Part shown: in pieces, positions 19,874-29,733 of the stretch
Numbering within the stretch: position 1 is the first letter of the stretch
Layout: each line of letters opens with the position of its first letter
Assembly (NCBI GenBank): GCA_025356395.1
Contig: JANXTA010000114.1
Coordinates: 42,033-106,032, forward strand
Direction of reading: 5' to 3'
Source of the DNA: Betaproteobacteria bacterium
GTDB taxonomy: Bacteria; Pseudomonadota; Gammaproteobacteria; Burkholderiales; Burkholderiaceae_D
Length of the DNA: 64,000 bases
Notes under the pieces: generated by a model
What the model was told of the DNA's origin: nothing
Databases searched by the model: none
Seen by the model: only the letters and a program-made list of their open reading frames with translations
Translations under genes and position numbers: made by a program

Positions 19874-19922
19874 GGCAGTCGTTTGAATCCGTATTCGATC
19901 AGATGGACGCGGCCACCGAAAA

Positions 19923-20711
19923 TCAGCGATGCAGTCCCTGGTAGCCGTAAGGTCCGTCGCTGCCATTACGATCGCGACTGAAGCGCACTTCATGGTCGGT
20001 CGCGAAGTCGCCCGAGACGGGCAGCTCGGGCTTCGGCAAGGCCTTGATCGCTGCCTCGTAACTGGTCGCCAACGCCCTTTCGAACAAATGCTTGCCCGGG
20101 CCCAGGTGATTGGTCGCGGCACCCTGGTTGTCGACGCTGCTGACCAGGCTCGTGGTCATCGACCGCGGATCGAACCGCATCACGACGCGTCCCCGAACAC
20201 CTTGCATGGCGGCTTGTGGTGGATAGACCATGGTGTCCTCCGCGAGATCGTGGACCGCCTCGACATAAGCCTTCTCGATGGCGTTCGCGGTCGAGAAGGA
20301 CTCCAGGCCAGCCGCATCGGCCGCAGGCCTCTGGCCCCGGGTAACCGCAGACCAGTAAGCTGCCTTCGCATAGCTCTGCGGGACTCCGGCACCACGGGCA
20401 TGGAGCAGCGCGAGGGACCGCGCCGACCCGGTATCGCCGAGCTTCGCGGCCTGCTCGTAGATGGCTGCCGCTCGCGCCAGGTCGACCTTCAGGCAGATCC
20501 CGCTTTCGAACATCTGCCCGACGAGATACATCGATTGCACTTCGCCAGCAGCCATGCCGACGTTCAACGCGTCGATCGCGGCCTCGCAATCCTTCTGGTC
20601 GAGCGCGATGATCGCGTGGTCGGCTTGCGCGTAGGCGACGCCAGGCAAAACCAGCAGGAGCGCCGGCCCGACCATTCGCCGGACGACCCTGCCGAGGTTC
20701 CATCCGTCCAT
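19923..20711 (-). CDS. secreted Sel1-repeat protein with TonB C-like domain (paralog 3)
   Basis: Signal peptide; AAIYEQAAKLGDTGSARSLALLHARGAGVPQSYAKAAYW; AAMQGVRGRVVMRFDP. Confidence 0.8.
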   Translation of the reverse strand: MDGWNLGRVVRRMVGPALLLVLPGVAYAQADHAIIALDQKDCEAAIDALNVGMAAGEVQSMYLVGQMFESGICLKVDLARAAAIYEQAAKLGDTGSARSLALLHARGAGVPQSYAKAAYWSAVTRGQRPAADAAGLESFSTANAIEKAYVEAVHDLAEDTMVYPPQAAMQGVRGRVVMRFDPRSMTTSLVSSVDNQGAATNHLGPGKHLFERALATSYEAAIKALPKPELPVSGDFATDHEVRFSRDRNGSDGPYGYQGLHR

Positions 20712-20763
20712 CGTGTCTCCCGACGAATAGTCCGACGCTCGGACGCGGTCTGTCCTTGACGGA

Positions 20764-21948
20764 TCAGACGACCTCGAACAATCCAGCAGCGCCCATCCCA
20801 CCGCCGATGCACATCGTGACCACGACGAACTTTTCGCCGCGGCGCTTCCCCTCGATCAGCGCGTGGCCGACCAGGCGCGCACCCGTCACGCCGTAGGGAT
20901 GACCGACCGCGATCGCGCCGCCGTCGACGTTGAGGCGATCGTTGGGAATGCCCAGCTTGTCGCGGCAGTAGATCACCTGCACGGCGAACGCTGTGTTGAG
21001 CTCCCAGAGGCCGATGTCGGCAACCGTCATGCCGGCCTTCTTCAGCAGCTTGGGGATCGCGAAGACCGGGCCGATGCCCATCTCGTCGGGCTCGCAACCC
21101 GCGACCGCGAAGCCGCGGAAGATGCCGATCGGCGTCAGGCCCTTCTGCTCAGCGGTCTTGCCGTTCATGATCACCACGGCCGACGCGCCGTCCGAAAACT
21201 GGCTGGCGTTGCCGGCCGCGATCAGCCCGCCGGGCATGGCCGGCTTGATCTTGGCGACCCCTTCGTAGGTCGTGTCCGAACGGATGCCTTCGTCCTCGCT
21301 GATCGTCACTTCCTTGATGCCGAGCATGCCGCTCGTCTTGTCGGCGACGCCCATCATCGTCGTCATCGGGACGATCTCTTCCTTGAAGCGGCCAAGCTCG
21401 CGGGAGGCCGATGCGCGACGCTGGCTCTCGACGCCGTATTCGTCCTGCGCCTCGCGCGAGATGTGGTAGCGCTTGGCGACCGTCTCGGCCGTCTGCAGCA
21501 TGTTCCAGTAGATCTCAGGCTTGGCCTTCAACAGGTTGGGATCGCGCAGCATGTGCATGTTCATCTCGGCCTGCACGCACGAGATGGACTCGACGCCGCC
21601 GGCGACGTAGATGTCGCCTTCGCCTGCAATGACGCGCTGCGCAGCCGTCGCGATGGTCTGCAGACCCGACGAGCAGAAGCGGTTGATGGTCATGCCCGAG
21701 GTCGTGACCGGACAGCCGGCCGACAGCGCGATCTGGCGCGCGATGTTGGAGCCGGTGGCGCCTTCGGGATTGGCGCAGCCCATCACGACGTCGTCAACTT
21801 CGGCCGGATCGATCTTCGCGCGCTCCATCGCGTGTCTGACGGCGTGGCCGCCCATCGACGCGCCGTGCGTCATGTTGAAGGCGCCCTTCCAGGACTTGGC
21901 GAGGGCGGTGCGTGCGGTGGAAACGATGACTGCATCGATAGAAGACAT
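20764..21948 (-). CDS. acetyl-CoA acetyltransferase (thiolase, FadA-like)
   Basis: Active-site [13 protein letters not shown]-terminal [19 protein letters not shown] and [17 protein letters not shown]. Confidence 0.96.
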   Translation of the reverse strand: MSSIDAVIVSTARTALAKSWKGAFNMTHGASMGGHAVRHAMERAKIDPAEVDDVVMGCANPEGATGSNIARQIALSAGCPVTTSGMTINRFCSSGLQTIATAAQRVIAGEGDIYVAGGVESISCVQAEMNMHMLRDPNLLKAKPEIYWNMLQTAETVAKRYHISREAQDEYGVESQRRASASRELGRFKEEIVPMTTMMGVADKTSGMLGIKEVTISEDEGIRSDTTYEGVAKIKPAMPGGLIAAGNASQFSDGASAVVIMNGKTAEQKGLTPIGIFRGFAVAGCEPDEMGIGPVFAIPKLLKKAGMTVADIGLWELNTAFAVQVIYCRDKLGIPNDRLNVDGGAIAVGHPYGVTGARLVGHALIEGKRRGEKFVVVTMCIGGGMGAAGLFEVV

Positions 21949-21996
21949 TGAAAAGTCCTTCAAGTGACCGCGACGTTGCGCGTCGCGTCTTTGAGA

Positions 21997-24087
21997 TTAG
22001 GAAAAGGTCTTGCCCTCGGCCGCCAGCTTGGCCAGCAGCGGCGCCGGCACCCACGACTTGCCCTGGCGCGCGCCGTCCCTGGCCTTGCCGAACTGCTCCA
22101 TCCTCATCACGACCTTCTGCAGGCCGAAGGTATCGGCATAGCACATCGGGCCGCCACGATAGAGCGGGAAGCCATAGCCGGTGAGATAGACCATGTCGAT
22201 ATCCGACGCGCGAGCCGCGATGCCTTCGTCGAGTATCTGCGCGCCCTCGTTGACGAGGGCGAACACCAGTCTCTGCACAATTTCTTCGTCGGTGATCTTC
22301 CGTCGCTCAATACCGAGACGCTTCGACTCGGCGACGATCATGTCGTTGACTTGCTGGTTCGGGATCGCGGCACGGTTGCCCGGCTTGTAGTCGTACCAGC
22401 CGGCGCCGGTCTTCTGGCCGTAGCGTCCCATCTCGCACAGCCGGTCGGCGGTCTGCGAATAGGTCATGTTGGGCTTCTCGACATAACGACGCTTGCGGAT
22501 CGCCCAGCCGATGTCGTTGCCAGCCAGGTCACCCATGCGGAACGGGCCCATCGCGAAGCCGAACTTCTCGACGGCCTTGTCGACCTGCTCGGGCAAAGCG
22601 CCTTCTTCGAGCAGGAAGCCGGCTTGGCGCGAGTACTGCTCGATCATCCGGTTGCCGATGAAGCCGTCGCACACGCCCGACACCACGCCGGTCTTCTTGA
22701 GCTTCTTAGACAGGCCCATCGTGGTCGCGAGGACGTCCTTACCGGTCTTCTTGCCCCGGACGATCTCGAGCAGCTTCATCACGTTGGCCGGGCTGAAGAA
22801 ATGCGTGCCGATCACATCCTGCGGACGCTTCGTGAAGTCGGCGATCTGGTCCACGTCGAGCGTCGACGTGTTCGACGCCAGGATCGCGCCCGGCTTCATG
22901 ACTTCGTCGAGCTTCTTGAACACCGTCTCCTTGACGCCCATCTCCTCGAACACCGCCTCGACGACGATGTCGGCGTCCTTGATGTCGTCGTAGCTGGTGG
23001 TGCCTGTGATCAGGCCGACGCGTTCATCGAATTTTTCCTGCGTCAGCTTGCCCTTCTTGAGCGTGTTCTCATAGTTCTTGCGGACCGTGGCGAGACCCTT
23101 GTCCAGCGCTTCCTGCTTGAGCTCAAGGATTTTGACCGGGATGCCGGCATTGGCGAAGTTCATCGCGATGCCGCCGCCCATCGTGCCCGCTCCGATCACG
23201 GCCGCGCTCTTGATCGCGCGGATCGGCGTGTCTTCCGGCACGTCGGGGATCTTGCTCGCTGCACGCTCGCCGAAGAACGCGTGACGCAGCGCCTTTGACT
23301 CCGGTGACGTGACCAGTTCGAGGAACGCCGCGCGTTCGAACGCGATGCCGTCGTCGAAGCGTTTGGTGACCGCGGCCTCGACGCAGTCGACGCACTTGAG
23401 CGGCGCCGGATAGTTCTTCGCGACGGCCCTGACGGTATTGCGCGCGAACGAGAAAAAGCCTTCGTACAACGGGAAGTCAATCCTGATATCGCGGATCTTG
23501 GGCAGCGGCTTCGTGTCCGCGATGGTCTTCGCAAAGGCGATCGCACCTTCGACCACATCACCTTCGACCATCTTGTTGAACAGTGCGGTCTTGGCGAGCT
23601 TCTCCGACGGGATCGGCGTGCCGCTGACGATCATGTTCAAAGCGAGCTCGACGCCGACCACGCGCGGCAGGCGCTGGGTGCCGCCGGCTCCCGGCAGGAT
23701 GCCCAGCTTCACTTCGGGCAGCGCGATCTGCGCACCCGCGACCGCGACGCGGTAGTGGCAGCCGAGCGCGAGCTCGAGGCCGCCGCCCATCGTCGTGCCG
23801 TTGATCGCCGCGACCACGGGCTTGCTGGCGTTCTCGATCATTTCGATCACGGTCGCCAGCGACGGCTCGGCGAATGCGGCCGGCGTATTGAACTCCTTGA
23901 TCTCGGCGCCGGCGCAGAACGACTTGCCCTTGCCGGTCAGCACGATGGCCTTGACGGACGCATCGGCGAGTGCCTGCTCCATGCCGGCGACGATGCCCTG
24001 GCGCGCAGCCAGGCTCATGCTGTTGACGGGCGGTTTGTCCACCGTGATGACGGCGATGCCGTCCTTCACCTGAATTGTTGCGGTCAT
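21997..24087 (-). CDS. bifunctional enoyl-CoA hydratase / 3-hydroxyacyl-CoA dehydrogenase (FadB/FadJ-like)
   Basis: 696 aa; hydratase [23 protein letters not shown], dehydrogenase [40 protein letters not shown]. Confidence 0.96.
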   Translation of the reverse strand: MTATIQVKDGIAVITVDKPPVNSMSLAARQGIVAGMEQALADASVKAIVLTGKGKSFCAGAEIKEFNTPAAFAEPSLATVIEMIENASKPVVAAINGTTMGGGLELALGCHYRVAVAGAQIALPEVKLGILPGAGGTQRLPRVVGVELALNMIVSGTPIPSEKLAKTALFNKMVEGDVVEGAIAFAKTIADTKPLPKIRDIRIDFPLYEGFFSFARNTVRAVAKNYPAPLKCVDCVEAAVTKRFDDGIAFERAAFLELVTSPESKALRHAFFGERAASKIPDVPEDTPIRAIKSAAVIGAGTMGGGIAMNFANAGIPVKILELKQEALDKGLATVRKNYENTLKKGKLTQEKFDERVGLITGTTSYDDIKDADIVVEAVFEEMGVKETVFKKLDEVMKPGAILASNTSTLDVDQIADFTKRPQDVIGTHFFSPANVMKLLEIVRGKKTGKDVLATTMGLSKKLKKTGVVSGVCDGFIGNRMIEQYSRQAGFLLEEGALPEQVDKAVEKFGFAMGPFRMGDLAGNDIGWAIRKRRYVEKPNMTYSQTADRLCEMGRYGQKTGAGWYDYKPGNRAAIPNQQVNDMIVAESKRLGIERRKITDEEIVQRLVFALVNEGAQILDEGIAARASDIDMVYLTGYGFPLYRGGPMCYADTFGLQKVVMRMEQFGKARDGARQGKSWVPAPLLAKLAAEGKTFS

Positions 24088-24162
24088 AGGGAGCTTCCTC
24101 GAAATGTCGTTGTGCGGCGGCACGTCGTCGACGGATCCGCGAGCCACGCAGCGATGATAGCA

Positions 24163-24179
24163 AAATAGAACGATCGTGC
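24163..24179. promoter_or_regulatory. putative operator AAATAGAACGATCGTGC upstream of fadB-like gene
   Basis: Near-identical (15/17) to 9100-9116; contains palindromic core ACGATCGT. Confidence 0.5.
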
Positions 24180-24218
24180 GTTTTTGTTCAGCACCGCTCT
24201 CCACTTGGCGAAGACTTC

Positions 24219-24344
24219 GGCTCCGTCCCCCGTTGGGGAAGGGTTTGGGAGAGAGTGAGCAAAGCGAGCGTCGGTGCTGGATGGACCACCGTTGCTCGCC
24301 TATCGCCACCCGGTCCCCGGCCCTCCCTCAAAAGGGGAGGGAGC
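24219..24344 (+). repeat. intergenic repeat copy 1
   Basis: Aligns with the reverse complement of 28148-28260 (shared gGAGGGTtTGaGaGaG.gGAGC..AGCGAGCG core and terminal GGGGAGGGAGC); internal inverted repeat ccctccct/aggggaggg. Confidence 0.55.
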
Positions 24345-24347
24345 ACA

Positions 24348-25079
24348 TCAGACCTCCAGCCACTCCTTGCGGATCGCCGGGTTCGCCTTCAGCTCGGCCG
24401 GCGTGCCCTCGAACACGATCTGCCCGTGTCCCATCACGTAGACGCGTTGCGAGATCTCGAGCGCGATCGCCAGCTTCTGTTCGACCAGCAGCACCGAGAT
24501 GCCGCGGTTCTTAAGTTCCTTCAGGTAGTCGGCCACGAGCTCAACGATCTTCGGTGCGAGCCCCTCGGTCGGTTCGTCGATCATGATCAAGTCGGGGTCG
24601 CCCATCAGCGTGCGGCACAGGGTCAGCATCTGCTGCTCGCCACCAGACAGCACGCCCGCCGCGACGTGCTCGCGTTCTTTTAGCCGCGGGAAGATCCGGT
24701 ACATGTCGGCCAGCGACCAGCGTCCCGCCTTCTTGCCGCCCTTCTCCCCGAGGATCAGGTTCTGCTCGACCGTCAGGCGCGGAAAGATGTCGCGGTTCTC
24801 AGGTACGTAGCCAATGCCGCGATGGGCGATGCGGAAGGCTTTCTCGTTGCCGATCTCCTCGCCCTTGAAGGTGATCGATCCGGTGGTGACGACCTGGCCC
24901 ATGATCGACTTGACCGTCGTCGATCGGCCGACGCCGTTACGACCCAGGAGGCTGACGATCTCGCCGGTACCGACGTGCAGGTCGATGCCGTGCAGCACGT
25001 GGCTCTTGCCGTAGTAGGCGTGCAGATCCATGATCTTCAGCAGCGGTTCGGCAACGGCCGGGATCGTCGTCCCGTTCAT
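24348..25079 (-). CDS. branched-chain amino acid-type ABC transporter ATP-binding protein (LivF-like), Walker A variant
   Basis: 243 aa; LLGRNGVGRSTTVKSIMG (Lys to Arg in Walker A), VLSGGEQQMLTLCRTLMGDPDLIMIDEPTEGLAP. Confidence 0.93.
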   Translation of the reverse strand: MNGTTIPAVAEPLLKIMDLHAYYGKSHVLHGIDLHVGTGEIVSLLGRNGVGRSTTVKSIMGQVVTTGSITFKGEEIGNEKAFRIAHRGIGYVPENRDIFPRLTVEQNLILGEKGGKKAGRWSLADMYRIFPRLKEREHVAAGVLSGGEQQMLTLCRTLMGDPDLIMIDEPTEGLAPKIVELVADYLKELKNRGISVLLVEQKLAIALEISQRVYVMGHGQIVFEGTPAELKANPAIRKEWLEV

Positions 25080-25867
25080 GCGTGCGCCTCCTCGGCATGC
25101 GACCCGAGATAGGCTTCCTTGACCTTCTGGTTGTTGCGAATGGCGGTCGGTGTGTCGGTCGCGATCACCTCGCCATAGACCAGCACCGAGATGCGATCGG
25201 CGAGCCCGAAGACCACGCTCATGTCGTGCTCGACCATGATCAGCGTCTTGCCCACCGTGACACGGCGGATTAGCTCCACCGCGTGGTCGGACTCCGAGCG
25301 GCTCATGCCGGCCGTGGGTTCGTCGAGCAGGATCACGCTGGCGCCGCCGGCCACCGTGATGCCGATCTCGAGCGCACGCTGCTCCGCGTAGGTCAGCATG
25401 CCGGCCGCGACGTCGTGGCGACGCCGCAATCCGATCAGATCGAGGACTTCCTCGGCCCTCAGCCGGGCATCGCGCAGACGTGCGAGCGAATGCCAGAACG
25501 AGTACTTGTATCCGAGCGACCAGAGCACCGCGCAACGCAGGTTCTCGAAGACCGACAGCTTCGGGAAGATGTTGGTGATCTGGAAGCTGCGCGACAGGCC
25601 CAGTCGATTGATCTCGAAGGGCGCGAGCCCAAGCGTGCTCCTGCCGTTGAGCAGGATGTCGCCCGACGAGACGTCGAAGCGGCCGGACAGCAGATTGAAC
25701 AGCGTCGACTTGCCGGCCCCGTTCGGGCCGATCACCGCATGGCGTTCGCCGGGCGGGATGGCGAGCGTGGCGCCGCGAATGATCTCGGACTTGCCGAAAC
25801 TCTTGCGCACGTCGCGGAGTTCGATCGCGCACTCGCCGGTGCGGGTGGTATCGCCGGGGCCGCTCAT
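25076..25867 (-). CDS. branched-chain amino acid-type ABC transporter ATP-binding protein (LivG-like)
   Basis: AVIGPNGAGKSTLFNLLSG, ASVILLDEPTAGMS. Confidence 0.93.
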   Translation of the reverse strand: MSGPGDTTRTGECAIELRDVRKSFGKSEIIRGATLAIPPGERHAVIGPNGAGKSTLFNLLSGRFDVSSGDILLNGRSTLGLAPFEINRLGLSRSFQITNIFPKLSVFENLRCAVLWSLGYKYSFWHSLARLRDARLRAEEVLDLIGLRRRHDVAAGMLTYAEQRALEIGITVAGGASVILLDEPTAGMSRSESDHAVELIRRVTVGKTLIMVEHDMSVVFGLADRISVLVYGEVIATDTPTAIRNNQKVKEAYLGSHAEEAHA

Positions 25868-27198
25868 GCCAGGCTCCTTTCGATCTGTTCCTGAATCTCG
25901 GCCTGCGCGCTGCCCCATGCTCGCTTGAAACGCCGCGACGCGAAGACCATCAGCGCCGTACCGCCGGCAGTGATCAGCGCGGCGACGATCCAGGACAGCA
26001 CCGATCCGGTATCGACCACGGCACCGAACAGTTTCATCTCGGTGCCGCCCGCCGACTCGAGCTGGAGGTGATACAGCATCTCGATCAACGACACGACGCC
26101 GACGAAGAGCGGCAGCGCGGCGACGATGACCAGCAGATACGGCATACCCATGCGACGGAACTTGCCGAACTGCGCGACACGCAGATTCATCATGATCAGG
26201 CTCGCGATGCCGCCCGGCGCATACATCACCATCAGCAGGAAGAAGATGCCGAGGTAAAGCAGCCAGGCCTTCGTGATCTCGGACAGCATCACGAACGACA
26301 GCACGAAGATCACCGCGCCGATGATCGGCCCGAAGAAGAAGCCGACGCCGCCGAGGAACGTGAACAGCAGATAGGCACCCGACCGCACCGTGCTGACGTT
26401 CTCCGAACTGACGATCTCGAAGTTGATCGCGCCGAGTCCACCCGCGATGCCCGCGAAGAAGCCCGCGATGATGACGACCAGGTAGCGCACCCGCTGCGTG
26501 TTGTAGCCGACGAATTCGGCACGCTCGGGGTTGTCGCGCACCGCGTTGGCCATGCGTCCGAGCGGGGTCCGCGTGAACGCGTACATCAGTGCCGTGCACA
26601 CCAGGCACCAGAGCGCGATCAGGTAATAGACCTGGATCTGCGGCCCGAACGAGATGCCCATGAAGGGTTCACCAATCACGCGATTGGTCGTGATGCCGGC
26701 CTCGCCCCCGAAGAATTCCGGCAGCATCAGCGAGCTCGCCGCGACCAGTTCGCCGATGCCGAGCGTGATCATCGCGAACGTGGTGCCCGACTTCTTCGTC
26801 GTCACATAGCCGAACAGCACGCCGAAGAACGCGCCGGCGAGACCGCCGATCAGCGGAACCAGCGAGATCGGCAGGTGGAACGAGCCGGCCGTAATCGCGT
26901 TCAGCACGTGGATCGAGATGAACGCACCGAGGCCGACGTACACGGCATGGCCGAAACTCAGCATCCCGGACTGCCCGAGCAGCATGTTGTACGAGAGGCA
27001 GACGATGATCAGCGTGCCGATCTGCGACAGGATGGTCAGCGACAGGCTCGACTTGAAGAGCAGCGGTGCCACGACCATCGCGAGGACAAAGACGATCCAC
27101 AACGCGCTCTGACCCACGTTGATCGGCACGAACTTCAGGGTCTTGCCGCGGCGTCGAGCAGCCGTCGGGCTGATGTTGCCGGCGGCGAGCTCAGTCAT
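25864..27198 (-). CDS. branched-chain amino acid-type ABC transporter permease (LivM-like)
   Basis: 444 aa; SYNMLLGQSGMLSFGHAVYVGLGAF, FTRTPLGRMANAVRDNPERAEFVGYN. Confidence 0.93.
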   Translation of the reverse strand: MTELAAGNISPTAARRRGKTLKFVPINVGQSALWIVFVLAMVVAPLLFKSSLSLTILSQIGTLIIVCLSYNMLLGQSGMLSFGHAVYVGLGAFISIHVLNAITAGSFHLPISLVPLIGGLAGAFFGVLFGYVTTKKSGTTFAMITLGIGELVAASSLMLPEFFGGEAGITTNRVIGEPFMGISFGPQIQVYYLIALWCLVCTALMYAFTRTPLGRMANAVRDNPERAEFVGYNTQRVRYLVVIIAGFFAGIAGGLGAINFEIVSSENVSTVRSGAYLLFTFLGGVGFFFGPIIGAVIFVLSFVMLSEITKAWLLYLGIFFLLMVMYAPGGIASLIMMNLRVAQFGKFRRMGMPYLLVIVAALPLFVGVVSLIEMLYHLQLESAGGTEMKLFGAVVDTGSVLSWIVAALITAGGTALMVFASRRFKRAWGSAQAEIQEQIERSLA

Positions 27199-28138
27199 CG
27201 CGCTTCCCCATCAGGCCGCGCGGACGGAAGATCAGGATCAGCACGAGCAACAGGTACGGCATGATCGGCGCGACCTGCGAGATCGTCAGCTTGAGGAACG
27301 GATAGCCGATCGTGTCCGGTGTGATGGTCCAGCCGAAGCGGCTGAAGAACGTGACGAACGAGTTGTCGAGTGCGACCGCGAAAGTCTGCACGATGCCGAT
27401 CAGCAACGATGCAACGAACGCGCCCGCGAGCGAACCCATGCCGCCAACCACGACCACGACGAAGATGATCGAGCCGACCGTCAACGCCATGCCGGGCTCG
27501 GTCACGAACGCGTTGCCGCCGATCACGCCGGCCAGTCCCGCCAGCGCGCAGCCGCCGCCGAACACCATCATGAACACGCGTGGCACGTTGTGGCCCAGCG
27601 CCTCGACCATGTCGGGATGCGACAGCGCCGCCTGGATCACGAGGCCGACGCGCGTCTTCGTGAACAACAGGTAGACCGCGACGAGCATCAGCACCGCCAC
27701 CAGCATCATGAAGGCCCGGTAGGCCGGGAAGGTCGTCGTGTAGATCGTGAACAGCGGGCCGTCGAGCAGTGCGGGGACACGGTAGTCGACCGGCGCACGA
27801 CCCCAGATCAACTGCACGAACTCGCTGATGCAGTAAGACAGTCCGAAAGTGACGAGCAGTTCGGGCACGTGGCCGAACTTGTGGACGCGACGCAGCGAAT
27901 AGCGCTCGAACAGCGCGCCACCGAGGCCGACGACGACCGGTGCGATGAACAGTGCAGGCCAGTAGCCGACCCACACGCTGATCTGGTACGCGATGTACGC
28001 ACCCAGCATGTAGAACGTGGCGTGCGCAAAATTCAGCACGCCCATCATGCTGAAGATGAGCGTGAGTCCGCTGGACAGCATGAACAGCAGGAGCCCGTAG
28101 CTCACGCCGTTCAGCAGGGAAATGAGGAAGAACTCCAA
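27191..28138 (-). CDS. branched-chain amino acid-type ABC transporter permease (LivH-like)
   Basis: 315 aa; NGVSYGLLLFMLSSGLTLIFSMMGVLNFAHATFYMLGAY; overlaps livM start. Confidence 0.94.
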   Translation of the reverse strand: MEFFLISLLNGVSYGLLLFMLSSGLTLIFSMMGVLNFAHATFYMLGAYIAYQISVWVGYWPALFIAPVVVGLGGALFERYSLRRVHKFGHVPELLVTFGLSYCISEFVQLIWGRAPVDYRVPALLDGPLFTIYTTTFPAYRAFMMLVAVLMLVAVYLLFTKTRVGLVIQAALSHPDMVEALGHNVPRVFMMVFGGGCALAGLAGVIGGNAFVTEPGMALTVGSIIFVVVVVGGMGSLAGAFVASLLIGIVQTFAVALDNSFVTFFSRFGWTITPDTIGYPFLKLTISQVAPIMPYLLLVLILIFRPRGLMGKRDD

Positions 28139-28147
28139 GGTGTGATT

Positions 28148-28260
28148 GCTCCCTCCCCATCAAAAGGAAGGTTGGGACGGGGCCATCGCGCAACGATGGT
28201 GAAGATCGCTCGCTACGCTCGCCCCCTCCTCAACCCTCCACCACGCGGCGGAGGGAGTCC
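28148..28260 (-). repeat. intergenic repeat copy 2 (inverted relative to copy 1)
   Basis: Reverse complement aligns with 24219-24344; sits between livH and livK. Confidence 0.55.
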
Positions 28261-28265
28261 TTTTC

Positions 28266-29522
28266 TTAAGTGTTGGCCGGCCGCTTCATCTGGCACGACG
28301 TCGGCGTCGACGACACGTACGGGTCGAGCATCACGTCGGTCTTGAACGTGTAGCCGGTGTTCTCGACGTCGTACTTGAGCTTGCCGCCGGCCTTGGTCCA
28401 TTCCGAGATGTAGAGCGTCATCTGCAGCTGATGGTCCGACTTGCGCATCTTGACTTCACCGGCGCCGGCACCCTTCTCTTCCATGTCTTCCATCGCGAAG
28501 GCGACCTTGGTCGGATCCGTCGACTTGACCTTCTTGATCGCATCCGACAGGAACGTCAGTTCGGTCCACAGCGCCGTGACGTAGAGCTCGTCGTTGTACT
28601 TCTTCTTGAACTCGACATACAGCGGCTCAAAGGTGTTGTTGTCGACGTTCTGGTGCCAGTACGAAATCATCTTCACGCGACCGTCACCCGACGACGAGCC
28701 GAGGGCGGTCGGCGTGCCGCTGACACCGGCGTAGTAGGTGAAGAAGTTGGTGTCGAGGTTGGCTTCCTTGGACGCTTTGATCAGCAGCGTCAGGTCGGCA
28801 CCCCAGTTGCCCGTGATCACCGTGTCGGCGCCCGATGCCTTGATCTTGGCGACGTACGGGGCGAAGTCCTTGGTCTGCGCGAGCGGCGTCAGGTCCTCTC
28901 CGACGATCTGGATGTCGGGACGCTTGCGCGCCAGAAGTTCCTTTGCGAACTTGGCCACCTGCACGCCGTGCGCGTAGTTCTGGTTGATCAGGTAGACCTT
29001 CTTGATCTTCGGGTCCTTGGCCATGAACGTCGTCAGGCCTTCCATCTTCATCGACGTGTCGGCGTCGAAGCGGAAGTGCCAGAAGCTGCACTTGCTGTTG
29101 GTGAGATCCGGATCCACGGCCGAGTGGTTCAGGAACAGCATCGCCTTCTCGGGATTGCGTTCGTTGAACTTGTTGATCGCGTCGATGATCGCGCCGGCCG
29201 CACCCGAGCCGTTGCCCTGGGTGACGTAGCGAATGCCCTGGTCCTGCGCGGCCTTGAGCGCGTTCAGGCTTTCCTGCGGGCTGGCCTTGTTGTCGAAGCC
29301 GACGATCTCGAACGTCACGTCCGGACCGGCGGCCTTGCGCGCGTTGAATTTCTCGGCGAGGAACTGCATGCTCTTGAGCTGATTCGATCCCACGTTGCCG
29401 AGGATGCCGGACAGAGGATCGATGAAGGCGATTTTCACGACTTCGGCGGAAGCGATAGCGGGCAAGCCGAGTGCGATCGCGAAAGCGCCGTTACAAGCGA
29501 GAGCGCTGATTTTGCATTTCAT
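28266..29522 (-). CDS. branched-chain amino acid-type ABC transporter substrate-binding protein (LivK-like)
   Basis: 418 aa; signal peptide; VVKIAFIDPLSGILGNVGSNQLKSMQFLAEKFN periplasmic binding fold type 1. Confidence 0.92.
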   Translation of the reverse strand: MKCKISALACNGAFAIALGLPAIASAEVVKIAFIDPLSGILGNVGSNQLKSMQFLAEKFNARKAAGPDVTFEIVGFDNKASPQESLNALKAAQDQGIRYVTQGNGSGAAGAIIDAINKFNERNPEKAMLFLNHSAVDPDLTNSKCSFWHFRFDADTSMKMEGLTTFMAKDPKIKKVYLINQNYAHGVQVAKFAKELLARKRPDIQIVGEDLTPLAQTKDFAPYVAKIKASGADTVITGNWGADLTLLIKASKEANLDTNFFTYYAGVSGTPTALGSSSGDGRVKMISYWHQNVDNNTFEPLYVEFKKKYNDELYVTALWTELTFLSDAIKKVKSTDPTKVAFAMEDMEEKGAGAGEVKMRKSDHQLQMTLYISEWTKAGGKLKYDVENTGYTFKTDVMLDPYVSSTPTSCQMKRPANT

Positions 29523-29733
29523 GTGGGTCTCCGTCCAGGTTGAATGGTGGCGGCCGCGCGATTCGGCCCGCTGATCGATGGCGTCGCAGTCTCTGGCTGC
29601 GACTCTTGACGATGATTCGGCACGGCAGACGATCCGCCTGCTGCAAGCCGGCGAAGTCTACTGAAGTCGCTGCGCGAGACGCATCTAGGAGATACCCCAA
29701 CGCCCCGCGCCGCGAATCGTGCTTCTTGGCGGT

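Noticed and set aside
26068-28345. Long plus-strand ORFs rich in D/E/R/H (26068-27264, 27119-28345)
   Set aside because: Antisense of transmembrane LivM/LivH genes, which characteristically give charged shadow ORFs
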